DNA of 21,702 nt from VAZQ01 sp040510815 (GTDB taxonomy: Bacteria > Pseudomonadota > Alphaproteobacteria > Rhizobiales > Xanthobacteraceae): positions 1-21,702 of the forward strand of contig JBEVIH010000135.1 in NCBI GenBank assembly GCA_040510815.1. Direction: 5' to 3'. The notes below the pieces were generated by a model, which was given only the letters and a program-made list of their open reading frames with translations, did not search any database and was not told the origin of the DNA. The translations under genes were made by a program, and so were the position numbers. Positions 1-7,294 of this stretch are shown here, piece after piece (within the stretch, counting starts at the first letter, position 1; each line of letters opens with the position of its first letter).

Positions 1-404
1 ACCGGCTGCTCGACAATTGGGGCTACCTCGCGCTCGCCAAATACTGGCGCAAGGAATCGATCGAGGAAATGCAGCACGCCGACAAGCTGGTCGAGCGCAT
101 CATCTTTCTCGACGGCTTCCCCAACATGCAGGTGATCGATCCCCTTCACATCGGCCAGAACGTGAAGGAAGTGCTCGACTGCGACTTGGCGGCGGAGATG
201 TCGGCGCGCGCGCTCTACGAGGAAGCCGCCACCCATTGCCACGCCGTCAAGGACTACGTGACGCGCGACCTGTTCGAGAAGCTCATGCACGACGAGGAAA
301 AGCACATCGATTTTCTCGAGACCCAGCTCGAGCTGGTCGCCAAGCTCGGCGTCGAGCTCTATGCCCAGCACCACATCGGCAAGCTCGACGACGACAAGTC
401 GTAG
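1..404 (+). CDS. bfr: Bacterioferritin, 3' part (5' end outside window)
   Basis: This is the C-terminal 133 residues of a bacterioferritin, the haem-containing ferritin that oxidises Fe(II) and stores it as a mineral in a 24-subunit cytoplasmic shell. The open frame runs in from the window edge (first full codon at base 3), so roughly the first 25 residues are missing compared with the usual 158 or so. The segment KESIEEMQHADKL carries the ferroxidase Glu and His (E51 and H54 in E. coli numbering) and the haem-ligand Met (M52). DLAAEM supplies the next ferroxidase Glu and HDEEKHIDFLE the last Glu/His pair, so the di-iron site looks intact. The ATG at 69 is this internal haem-ligand Met and not a start. 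Nothing downstream appears to be co-transcribed. The bfr assignment is strong; whether it is catalytic or a paralogue cannot be told without the N-terminus. Confidence 0.93.
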   Translation, partial: RLLDNWGYLALAKYWRKESIEEMQHADKLVERIIFLDGFPNMQVIDPLHIGQNVKEVLDCDLAAEMSARALYEEAATHCHAVKDYVTRDLFEKLMHDEEKHIDFLETQLELVAKLGVELYAQHHIGKLDDDKS

Positions 405-592
405 GGTGGGCAAGGCGCGTTACTCGGTCTTGACTGATGCGACTTAAGGGCGTTCACGCGCCTGTCCTTCTCCGTCCGTTGCCATCATCAATGCACGACG
501 ACGCGCTTCGCGAACGGCGACGCTGCACCGCGCGGCCGTGCACCCTCCAAGCTCCGGCCAACCAACTCTCAACGAAACATTAATTGCGGTGG

Positions 593-623
593 CCGGTGAC
601 CGTGTTGCGCACCTCGTCACCGG
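593..623. other. Inverted repeat in bfr-omp gap
   Basis: CCGGTGAC (593-600) and GTCACCGG (616-623) are a perfect 8-base inverted repeat around a 15-base loop. It lies just upstream of the TTAA array and about 130 bases before the next gene. There is no T-run, so it is unlikely to terminate bfr; an operator or chance palindrome are both possible. The rest of 405-590 shows no gene or other clear signal. Confidence 0.35.
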
Positions 624-630
624 TAACCAA

Positions 631-689
631 GGTTAAAAATCGCGGTTAAAAAGTAAGGTTAAGTCCTGTTTAACGGTTTGATGCGATTC
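631..689 (+). promoter_or_regulatory. CtrA-type box in an array of GGTTAA repeats, with a GANTC site
   Basis: TTAA occurs at 633, 646, 659 and 670. The first three are part of GGTTAA units spaced exactly 13 bases apart. The last two form TTAA-N7-TTAA (659-673, followed by C), the canonical full binding site of the alphaproteobacterial cell-cycle regulator CtrA. A GATTC sequence, the CcrM methyltransferase target GANTC, follows at 685-689. The CtrA-type site ends 77 bases before the omp start, a position compatible with direct control of that gene. The motif match is seen in the sequence; regulation is inferred. Confidence 0.55.
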
Positions 690-750
690 TCGGCTCGTTG
701 GTTCATCCCTGTGGGGTCTCGGAACCCCCGCCGGACGAAAGGACGATGTC

Positions 751-1602
751 ATGAGTCGTGCAAGAATCTTGGCGCTCGCCGGAGCGACCGCACTGTTGAG
801 CACGGCGACGTTTGCCGCGTTGAGCACGGAAACGTTGGCCGCCGATCTGCCTCCTCCTCTGCCGCCTCCCGTGTACCGCCCAGCCGTGGTCGAAGCCAGC
901 GGCTGGTATCTGCGCGGCTTTGTCGGCATGAGCAACCAGTTCCTGTCGGACATTCACCACCCGTCGTTCGACACCGCGCCGCAGTTCACGTTTCTCGACA
1001 AGGGTGGATTCGAGAGCGGGATCTTCGTCGGCGGCGGTATCGGCTACGCCTGGAACAACTGGTTGCGGTTCGACGTGACCGGCGAGTATCGCGGCAAGGT
1101 CGGATTTAGCGCCCTCGATCGGTACTTCAACGACCCCAACTTTTTCACCAATGACTATCGGGCCACAAAGTCGGAGTGGGTGGTCCTCGTCAACGGCTAT
1201 TTCGATCTCGGGACCTGGTGGTGCGTGACGCCGTTCATCGGCGCGGGCGTCGGCGTGGCCCAAAACAGGATCGAGCATTTCCGCGATACCAACGTCATCG
1301 CTGGCGGCGGCGGCTGGGCCGACGCCGGGACCAAGAGCAACCTCGCCTGGGCCCTGTATGCGGGCGCTTCCTACAAGGTGACGTCGAATTTCGCCATCGA
1401 TCTATCCTATCGCTACCTGAACCTCGGCAAGGCCGAGACCGGTCTGCTCGTGAACCTCGATCCGACCGTCTTCAGTGGCAATCCATTGAACCCGGTGACG
1501 TTCAACAACATCCAGTCGCATGACCTGATGCTCGGCATGCGCTGGCTGCTGCAGTCCGAGCCGCCGCCGGCCTATCCGCCCCCGCTCATGCGCAAGGGCT
1601 GA
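751..1602 (+). CDS. Outer membrane beta-barrel protein (Omp25/OMP_b-brl type)
   Basis: This 283-residue protein is probably an outer-membrane beta-barrel of the Omp25/RopB-like family common in Rhizobiales. Residues 1 to about 30 form a signal peptide (basic MSRAR, hydrophobic core, cleavage near TLA-AD). The mature N-terminus is proline-rich (DLPPPLPPPVYRP). The barrel follows, with alternating aromatic strands such as GWYLRGFVGMS, GGGIGYAWNNWLRFDVTGEYR, LAWALYAGASYKV and FAIDLSYRYLNLG. The last strand, HDLMLGMRWLL, is not at the C-terminus: a tail EPPPAYPPPLMRKG follows, which is unusual because barrel proteins normally end in a terminal aromatic residue. The start is supported by AAAGGA seven bases before ATG. 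A CtrA-type box lies upstream and an intrinsic terminator lies directly downstream, so it is probably transcribed alone. The specific role (porin, stability or adhesion) cannot be told. Confidence 0.85.
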   Translation: MSRARILALAGATALLSTATFAALSTETLAADLPPPLPPPVYRPAVVEASGWYLRGFVGMSNQFLSDIHHPSFDTAPQFTFLDKGGFESGIFVGGGIGYAWNNWLRFDVTGEYRGKVGFSALDRYFNDPNFFTNDYRATKSEWVVLVNGYFDLGTWWCVTPFIGAGVGVAQNRIEHFRDTNVIAGGGGWADAGTKSNLAWALYAGASYKVTSNFAIDLSYRYLNLGKAETGLLVNLDPTVFSGNPLNPVTFNNIQSHDLMLGMRWLLQSEPPPAYPPPLMRKG

Positions 1603-1623
1603 GCGGCCAGCCTCAAAAAAGTT

Positions 1624-1659
1624 AACGGCGCGGGCATCTCCCGCGCCGTTTTCGTTTTT
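1624..1659 (+). terminator. Intrinsic terminator after the first omp gene
   Basis: A perfect 11-base stem (1624-1634 with 1640-1650) closes a five-base loop. It is followed by TTTTCGTTTTT and begins 22 bases after the stop codon. An A-run on the left side makes it potentially bidirectional. Confidence 0.9.
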
Positions 1660-1673
1660 GGCCGGCGGCGCGG

Positions 1674-1694
1674 CTAACGCCTCATTAAGGTTAA
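1674..1694 (+). promoter_or_regulatory. Near-consensus CtrA box upstream of the second omp gene
   Basis: CTAA (1674-1677), seven bases, then TTAA (1685-1688) matches the CtrA site TTAA-N7-TTAA with one mismatch. A further TTAA follows at 1691, giving TTAAGGTTAA. The site ends about 60 bases before the chosen start codon. It is a weaker match than the box at 659-673, but the neighbouring gene is of the same family. Confidence 0.35.
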
Positions 1695-1748
1695 TCAATC
1701 ATGATGAACGGCGTGCGGAAGCGAATCTGCGCGACAAAAGGGACCGTC

Positions 1749-2582
1749 ATGCGTCGGCTGCTTGTTGCTGTTGGTCTGATCGCCTCGATGTCGGACGCGC
1801 TCGCGGGCGGCTTCGAGACTCCGATCCTGCGCGGATCGGACGCCTACGTGCCGGCCGCTCCCGCTCCCCAGCTGATCAAGTGGAGCGGGTTCTACGCCGG
1901 CGGGCAGGTCGGCTACGGCTTCGCCAGCATGGACTTCTCCCGTGCGACGCGGGAACCCATAGCGCACATGCTGCGCGAACTGTTGCTGGAGAACGAGCAG
2001 CATCCCTCGCAATGGCAGGTGCTCGGCAAGACCGATACCGGCGGCGCCAGCGCGGGCTTTTTCTTCGGCTACAACAACCGCTGGGAAGACGTGATTCTCG
2101 GGTTCGAGCTCAACTACAGCCGCGTCTCCCACCGCGCCGATGCGCCGGTCTCGCCGATCGCACGCGTCACCGCCACCAGCAACGGTCTTGTCTATCTGGT
2201 CAATCTCATCGGCGGCGCCTCGATGCACATCACCGACCTCGCCACGATTCGCGCCCGCGCCGGCGTGCAGGTCGAGAATTTCCTGCCCTACGCGATGATC
2301 GGCGTGGCGGCCGGCCGCGCCAATATCTCACGCTCGGCGACCGTGATCGGGACGGAGACCGTCACCAGCGATCCTCCGATCGTGATCCCGTTCTTCTTCA
2401 CCGAGGGCGAAACGAAAAACGGCGCCTTCTTGTTCGGCTGGTCGCTCGGTGGCGGCCTCGACGTCATGGTCATGCCCCAGGTGTTCTTGCGCGCGGAAGC
2501 CGAATATGTGGCGTTCTCGCCGGTGTGGGAAATCAAGGCCAACATCACCACCGTCCGCCTTGGCGCCGGCATCAAGTTCTGA
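1749..2582 (+). CDS. Outer membrane beta-barrel protein (Omp25-like)
   Basis: A 277-residue protein with a classic signal peptide (MRRLLVAVGLIASMSDALA, cleavage after residue 19) and an outer-membrane barrel domain. The motif WSGFYAGGQVGYGFA near residues 40-54 is the typical first strand of rhizobial Omp25/Omp31-like proteins. Later strands include GFFFGYNNRW, LGFELNYSRVS and FLFGWSLGGGLDVMV, and the protein ends in RLGAGIKF with the terminal Phe expected for insertion by the BAM machinery. The frame is open from an upstream ATG at 1701, but the ATG at 1749 is preferred because AAAGGGA precedes it by five bases and it begins exactly at the signal peptide. Sequence similarity to the preceding omp gene is only at the family level. 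Substrate and role are unknown. Confidence 0.85.
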   Translation: MRRLLVAVGLIASMSDALAGGFETPILRGSDAYVPAAPAPQLIKWSGFYAGGQVGYGFASMDFSRATREPIAHMLRELLLENEQHPSQWQVLGKTDTGGASAGFFFGYNNRWEDVILGFELNYSRVSHRADAPVSPIARVTATSNGLVYLVNLIGGASMHITDLATIRARAGVQVENFLPYAMIGVAAGRANISRSATVIGTETVTSDPPIVIPFFFTEGETKNGAFLFGWSLGGGLDVMVMPQVFLRAEAEYVAFSPVWEIKANITTVRLGAGIKF

Positions 2583-2589
2583 GGGTGGC

Positions 2590-2680
2590 GAGTAGCGAAT
2601 AGGGAATACCGAGTAGTGAGTAGTGAGTAGTCAATTGGAACTATTTGCCATTCGCCACTCGCTATTTGCGATTCGCTCGT
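2590..2680. repeat. Intergenic palindrome made of 7-base units
   Basis: From 2590 the sequence runs in heptamers: GAGTAGC, GAATAGG, GAATACC, then GAGTAGT three times (2611-2631). After a CAATTG centre (2632-2637) the right arm (2639-2676) carries the same units in reverse complement (CTATTTG, CCATTCG, CCACTCG, CTATTTG, CGATTCG). The whole can fold into an imperfect long hairpin. It sits immediately after the omp stop codon and before the serC leader. It may act as a transcript end or be a selfish intergenic repeat; there is no T-run. Confidence 0.7.
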
Positions 2681-2717
2681 CCGACATCGCGCTTGACGCC
2701 GCCCGTCTCCTTCCTTA

Positions 2718-2774
2718 TGTCCGGCCGCGGGACACCCCTCCCCACCGAGGGGCGCCTATCTGGAAGGATAGAGC
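2718..2774 (+). ncRNA. serC leader RNA candidate (alphaproteobacterial serC motif)
   Basis: Three consecutive hairpins fill the bases before the serC start. The first is TGTCC/GGACA (2718-2722 with 2730-2734), the second CCCCTC/GAGGGG (2735-2740 with 2747-2752), and the third CTATC/GATAG (2756-2760 with 2767-2771). The ribosome binding site GGAAGGA (2762-2768) lies in the loop and right arm of the third hairpin, so folding could control translation. A conserved serC leader RNA is known in alphaproteobacteria (an Rfam family), and this matches it in position and general form. The match was made by eye, not with a covariance model. Confidence 0.6.
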
Positions 2775-3947
2775 ATGGCCACCACGATGCCCGCCTTGCG
2801 GCCGTCCGTGCCGCACTTTTCATCCGGCCCCTGCGCGAAGCGCCCGAATTGGAGCCTGCAGGCTCTCACCGACGCCCTCACCGGACGCTCGCATCGGTCG
2901 AAGGCCGGCAAGGCGAAGCTCAAGCGCGCCATCACTCTCACCCGTGAGGTGCTCGAAGTTCCGGCCGATTATCGGATCGGCATCGTGCCGGCGTCCGACA
3001 CCGGCGCGGTCGAGATGGCGCTGTGGTCGCTGCTCGGAGCGCGCCCCGTCACCACGCTGGCCTGGGAATCGTTCGGCGAAGGCTGGGTGAGCGACGTCGC
3101 CAAGGAGCTCAAGCTCAAGAACACGACTGTGCTCAAGGCCGGCTACGGCGAGCTTCCCGATCTCGCCAAGGTCGATTCCGCCTCCGACGTGGTCTTCACC
3201 TGGAACGGCACCACCTCCGGCGTGCGGGTACCGAACGCCGATTGGATCGCGGCCGACCGGGCGGGCCTGACCATCTGCGACGCCACCTCGGCCTGCTTCG
3301 CGCAGGCGCTCGACTGGCCGAAGCTCGATGTCGTCACCTTCTCCTGGCAGAAGGCGCTCGGCGGCGAGGGGGCGCACGGCATGCTGATCCTGTCGCCGCG
3401 CGCGGTGGCGCGGCTCGAAAGCTACACCCCGCCCTGGCCGCTGCCGAAGATCTTCCGGCTGACCAAGGGCGGCAAGCTCAACGAGGCCATTTTCGAGGGC
3501 GAGACCATCAACACGCCGTCGATGCTGTGCGTGGAGGACTACCTCGACACGCTCGCCTGGGCGAAATCGGTCGGCGGCCTCAAGGCGCTGATGGCGCGCG
3601 CCGACGCCAACACCAAGGTGATCGCCGACTGGGTCGCGCGCACGCCCTGGATCGCGTTCCTCGCACAGGACCCGGCGATCCGCTCCAACACCTCGGTCTG
3701 CCTGAAGGTCGTCGATCCGGCGGTCGGCAAGCTTCCGGCCGACGCGCAGGCGAGCTTCGTCAAGGGCATGGCGGCGGCGCTGGAGAAGGAGGGCGTCGCC
3801 TACGACATCGACAGCTATCGCGACGCGCCGCTCGGCCTGCGCATCTGGTGCGGCTCGACCATCGAGGCGAGCGACGTCGAGGCACTCACGCTCTGGCTCG
3901 ACTGGGCGTTCGCCAAGAGCAAGGACGCGCTGCCGAAGGCGGCGTGA
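2775..3947 (+). CDS. serC: Phosphoserine aminotransferase
   Basis: SerC converts 3-phosphohydroxypyruvate and glutamate to O-phosphoserine and 2-oxoglutarate in serine synthesis; homologues also serve in vitamin B6 synthesis. The 390-residue protein belongs to the PLP fold-type I aminotransferases, in the subgroup typical of alphaproteobacteria and some archaea. Visible marks are the N-terminal HFSSGPCAKRP segment, TWNGTTSGVRVPN, ICDATSACFAQ, and SWQKALGGEGAHG, whose Lys193 should bind PLP. ETINTPSMLCVEDYLDTL follows, and RIWCGSTIE lies near the end. GGAAGGA six bases before ATG supports the start. It is the first gene of a serC-serA pair, separated by 10 bases, and lies behind a leader RNA that could control both. 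Length and motifs are intact. Confidence 0.96.
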   Translation: MATTMPALRPSVPHFSSGPCAKRPNWSLQALTDALTGRSHRSKAGKAKLKRAITLTREVLEVPADYRIGIVPASDTGAVEMALWSLLGARPVTTLAWESFGEGWVSDVAKELKLKNTTVLKAGYGELPDLAKVDSASDVVFTWNGTTSGVRVPNADWIAADRAGLTICDATSACFAQALDWPKLDVVTFSWQKALGGEGAHGMLILSPRAVARLESYTPPWPLPKIFRLTKGGKLNEAIFEGETINTPSMLCVEDYLDTLAWAKSVGGLKALMARADANTKVIADWVARTPWIAFLAQDPAIRSNTSVCLKVVDPAVGKLPADAQASFVKGMAAALEKEGVAYDIDSYRDAPLGLRIWCGSTIEASDVEALTLWLDWAFAKSKDALPKAA

Positions 3948-3957
3948 CCGGACGAAC

Positions 3958-5544
3958 ATGAGCCCCAAAGTCCTCATCTCCGACGCGCTCTCGCCCGCCG
4001 CCGTGCAGATCTTCAAGGATCGCGGCGTCGAGGTCGATTTCCAGCCGAAGCTCGGCGCCGACAAGGACAAGCTCGCCGAGCTGGTCGGCAAGTTCGACGG
4101 TCTCGCCATCCGCTCGGCCACCAAGGTCACGTCCAAGATCCTGGAGCAGGCGAAGAGCCTCAAGGTGATCGGCCGCGCCGGCATCGGCGTCGACAACGTC
4201 GACATCCCGGCGGCGACCGCCAAGGGCGTGATCGTGATGAACACGCCGTTCGGAAACTCGATCACCACCGCCGAGCACGCCATCACGCTGATGCTGGCGC
4301 TGGCGCGGCAAATCCCGCAGGCCGACGCCTCGACCCAGGCCGGCAAATGGGAAAAGAACCGCTTCATGGGGGTCGAGATCACCGGCAAGACGCTCGGCGT
4401 CATCGGCTGCGGCAACGTCGGCTCGATCGTGGCCAACCGCGCGATCGGGCTGAAGATGAAGGTGATCGCCTACGATCCGTTTCTCTCGCTCGATCGCGCG
4501 GTCGCGCTCGGCGTCGAGAAGGTGGAGCTCGACGAGCTGTTCCGGCGCGCCGATGTCGTGACCCTGCACACGCCGCTGACCGAGAAGACCAAGAACGTCA
4601 TCGACGGCAAGGCGATCGCGGTCATGCGCAAGGGCGTGCGCATCATCAACTGCGCGCGCGGCGGGCTGGTGGACGAGGCAGCGTTGCGCGCGGCGCTCGA
4701 TTCCGGTCACGTCGCGGGCGCGGCCTTCGACGTGTTCACAGAGGAGCCGGCGACCGCGAATCCGCTGTTCGGTCATCCCAACGTGGTGTGCACGCCGCAT
4801 CTGGGCGCCGCCACCACCGAGGCGCAGGAAAACGTCGCGCTGCAGATCGCCGAGCAGATGTCGGACTACCTGCTGCGCGGCGCGATCTCCAACGCCGTCA
4901 ATTTCCCGTCGATCACCGCCGAGGAGGCGCCGCGGCTGCGCCCCTTCATCACGCTCGCCGAGAAGCTCGGCTCGTTCGCCGGCCAGCTGACCGAGACCGG
5001 CATCAGCAAGGTGCAGCTCTCCTACGAGGGCGTGGTCGCCGGGATGAACACCAAGGCGCTCACCTCGGCGGCGCTCGCCGGGCTGTTGCGGCCGATGCTG
5101 CAGGAGGTCAACGTTGTCTCCGCCCCGATCGTCGCCAAGGATCGCGGCATCGACATCGAGGAGGTGACGCGCGAGGGGCACAGCGACTACGAGAGCCTGA
5201 TCACCGTGACGGTGGTCACCGAGCGCCAGACCCGCTGGGTGTCGGGCACCGTGTTCGCCGACGGTCGGCCGCGCATCGTCAACATCAAGGGCATCCGCAT
5301 GGACGCGGAATTCGGCCGGTCGATGATCTACATCACCAATCTCGACAAGCCCGGCTTCATCGGCCGCTTCTCGTCGACCTTGGGCGAGGCCGGCATCAAT
5401 ATCGCGACCTTCCACGTCGGCCGCGACGCGCCCGGCGGCAGCGCCATCGCGCTGATCGAGATCGACGGCGACCTGCCGCCGGTGGTGCTCGCCGCCGTGC
5501 GCGCGCTGCCGCAGGTGCAGCAGGCGAGGCCGCTGAAGTTCTGA
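3958..5544 (+). CDS. serA: D-3-phosphoglycerate dehydrogenase
   Basis: SerA oxidises 3-phosphoglycerate to 3-phosphohydroxypyruvate with NAD+, the first step of serine synthesis. The 528-residue length is the long form with substrate-binding, NAD-binding, intervening and ACT domains. The Rossmann motif is VIGCGNVG (G150, G152, G155). Catalytic residues are visible as R234 (NCARGGLVDE), E263 (FDVFTEEPA) and H281 (CTPHLGAATTEAQ), with the same spacing as in human PHGDH. The C-terminal ACT domain, about residues 455-528, includes NLDKPGFIGR and IATFHVGRDAPGG and may bind serine for feedback control. The gene starts 10 bases after serC with no strong ribosome binding site, suggesting translational coupling. 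It ends just before a large palindrome that separates it from a convergent gene. Confidence 0.97.
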   Translation: MSPKVLISDALSPAAVQIFKDRGVEVDFQPKLGADKDKLAELVGKFDGLAIRSATKVTSKILEQAKSLKVIGRAGIGVDNVDIPAATAKGVIVMNTPFGNSITTAEHAITLMLALARQIPQADASTQAGKWEKNRFMGVEITGKTLGVIGCGNVGSIVANRAIGLKMKVIAYDPFLSLDRAVALGVEKVELDELFRRADVVTLHTPLTEKTKNVIDGKAIAVMRKGVRIINCARGGLVDEAALRAALDSGHVAGAAFDVFTEEPATANPLFGHPNVVCTPHLGAATTEAQENVALQIAEQMSDYLLRGAISNAVNFPSITAEEAPRLRPFITLAEKLGSFAGQLTETGISKVQLSYEGVVAGMNTKALTSAALAGLLRPMLQEVNVVSAPIVAKDRGIDIEEVTREGHSDYESLITVTVVTERQTRWVSGTVFADGRPRIVNIKGIRMDAEFGRSMIYITNLDKPGFIGRFSSTLGEAGINIATFHVGRDAPGGSAIALIEIDGDLPPVVLAAVRALPQVQQARPLKF

Positions 5545-5557
5545 CGCCCGGAGTGCC

Positions 5558-5648
5558 GTAGGTTGGGTCGAGTTCTTCACGAGACCCAACAATCACGAGC
5601 ACGTTGCCCGAAGTGTTGGGTCTCGCGAAGACGCTCGACCCAACCTAC
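5558..5648. repeat. 91-base intergenic palindrome between convergent genes
   Basis: The outer arms (5558-5572 and 5634-5648) are a perfect 15-base inverted repeat beginning GTAGGTTGGGTC. Inner arms (5573-5591 and 5614-5632) continue the stem, both carrying CGAGACCCAACA or its complement, with only a few mismatches. The element could form a long hairpin in transcripts from either side and so end both serA and the opposing gene. Its right arm supplies the TAG stop codon (5645-5647) of the minus-strand gene. Repeats beginning with this GTAGGTTGGGT motif recur in Bradyrhizobium-like genomes as far as I recall; this was not searched. Confidence 0.8.
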
Positions 5649-7294
5649 AACCCCGCCAGCGGGTAGCGCGAGAAGTCCTGGCCTTCCTTGACCACCATCT
5701 CGAGCAGGAACGGCGCGCCCTTCTCGGTGACGCCGACCGCCTGCTTGATCGCCGGCACGATGTCGGCCGGCTTCTCGACCCGCCGCGAGGCGACGTTGAG
5801 TCCCTCGGCGACCCTGGCGTAATTGCCGCCCACCGTCATCGCGCCGTATTTCTTGTCCGAGACCTTGAGCACGTCGCGCTCGGCCCCCATCACGCCGTTG
5901 TTGAACACGACCGTGAGGATGGCGATCTTGTTGCGCGAGGCGGTCTCGATGTCCATGCCGGTCATGCCGATCGCCGAGTCGCCCATGACGTTGACGCAGA
6001 GCTTGTCGGGCGCCGCCAGCTTGGCGCCCATGATGATGCCGAGCCCGTAGCCGAGCTGGGTCGACTTGCCCCAGCCCATGTAGGAGCCCGGCGCGGTCGT
6101 CTCCCAGAACGGCATCATCTGCTCGCGCGGGCTGCCGGAATCGTGCGTGACGATCATGTTGTCGCGGTCGGCGGTGCGCATCAGGTCGCGGATCACCCGG
6201 TACTGGTTGATCGGCGTCTCGTCGGAATCGAGATGCTTCGACCATTCGGCGAGCCAGGCTTTCTTGGCGGCGGCGATTTCGTCCTTGAGCGCGGCGAGCG
6301 CATTGCCGCCGCCGCCCCGCTTCTGCCGGCCGACCTCCGCGATCAGCGCGTCGAGTACCAGGGCGGCGTCGCCGATCACCGCATGGTCGGGCCGGTACTC
6401 CTTGTGGATGTCGTCGGCGTCGTTGGTGGAATGGATGAGAGTCTTGCCGGGCGGCACCCCAGGGCCGAACGGCGTCTTGGTAAGGCTGGAGCCGATGGCC
6501 AGCACCAGGTCGGCGCGCGCCATGAAGTCGGTGAACATTTTCGGCCGCGAGCGGGTCGAGGCGCCGAGCGCCAGCGGATGGCTCTCGGGGATCGCGCTCT
6601 TGCCCGGATTGGTGGTGACCACCGGCGCCGGAACGAGCTCGGCCAGCGCCACCAGGCGGTCGCTGGCCTCGGCATAGAGCACGCCCTGGCCGGCCCAGAG
6701 CACGGGATTTTGCGCCGCCAGCAGCATGCGCACCGCCTGCCGGATCGCGTCCGGATCGGGCGCGATCCGCGGCGCCGGCGTCGGCGTGTAGTCGAGCTCG
6801 CCCTTGTATTCGGCTTCGAAGACTTCGTTCGGGATCTCGACCATCACCGGCCCCCCCTTGCCGCTGCGCAAGGCGTGGTAGGCGCGCCGCATCAGGGCGG
6901 GCAGCTCCTGCACCGAATGCGCCAGCGCCGACCACTTGGTGACCGGACGATAGACGTCGGCGGCGCGGAACACCGGATGCAGATACTGCCGTTCCAGCGG
7001 CAGCCCGGCCGGAATGATCAGCACCGGGACGTTCTCGGTGAAGGCCTGGGCGACGCCCGGGAAGGCGTTCTCGATGCCGGGACCGGCCTGGGCCGCGAAC
7101 ACGCCGTTGCGCCGGCCGCGGCGGACGCGCGAATAACCGTCCGCGATGCCGACGCCGACCCGCTCCTGCCGGCACAGGATGGTGCGGATATCGAGCTCGG
7201 CGCAGGCCTCGATCAGCGGGTTGCGCGGATAGCAGGAGAGGAATTCGGTACCCTCGCGCTTGAGAATCTCGGCAACGACTGCGGCGCCGTTCAT
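5645..7294 (-). CDS. Thiamine diphosphate-dependent enzyme (acetolactate synthase-like)
   Basis: A 549-residue enzyme of the acetolactate synthase/pyruvate oxidase/benzoylformate decarboxylase superfamily. The N-terminal pyrimidine-binding domain has the cofactor-activating Glu44 in CRQERVGVG. A central domain follows, with PVLWAGQGVLYAEA and IGSSLTKTPFGPG. The C-terminal domain has the ThDP/metal motif GDS-x24-NN (residues 438-466), Ser replacing the usual third Gly. The start at 7294 is preferred over upstream in-frame codons because AAGGGA lies seven bases before it and MNGAAVVAEILKREG aligns with the family N-terminus. The reaction is not evident: it lacks an adjacent small subunit gene, so biosynthetic acetolactate synthase is unlikely, and a catabolic 2-oxoacid decarboxylase or lyase is more probable. 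It diverges from a flavin monooxygenase gene. The stop codon lies in a palindromic repeat. Confidence 0.85.
   Translation of the reverse strand: MNGAAVVAEILKREGTEFLSCYPRNPLIEACAELDIRTILCRQERVGVGIADGYSRVRRGRRNGVFAAQAGPGIENAFPGVAQAFTENVPVLIIPAGLPLERQYLHPVFRAADVYRPVTKWSALAHSVQELPALMRRAYHALRSGKGGPVMVEIPNEVFEAEYKGELDYTPTPAPRIAPDPDAIRQAVRMLLAAQNPVLWAGQGVLYAEASDRLVALAELVPAPVVTTNPGKSAIPESHPLALGASTRSRPKMFTDFMARADLVLAIGSSLTKTPFGPGVPPGKTLIHSTNDADDIHKEYRPDHAVIGDAALVLDALIAEVGRQKRGGGGNALAALKDEIAAAKKAWLAEWSKHLDSDETPINQYRVIRDLMRTADRDNMIVTHDSGSPREQMMPFWETTAPGSYMGWGKSTQLGYGLGIIMGAKLAAPDKLCVNVMGDSAIGMTGMDIETASRNKIAILTVVFNNGVMGAERDVLKVSDKKYGAMTVGGNYARVAEGLNVASRRVEKPADIVPAIKQAVGVTEKGAPFLLEMVVKEGQDFSRYPLAGL

Noticed and set aside
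2820..5592. Long minus-strand frames of 538 and 568 codons antisense to serC and serA
   Set aside because: They run opposite intact, well-recognised genes, are rich in Arg, Asp and Gly typical of GC-driven shadow frames, and match no protein family.
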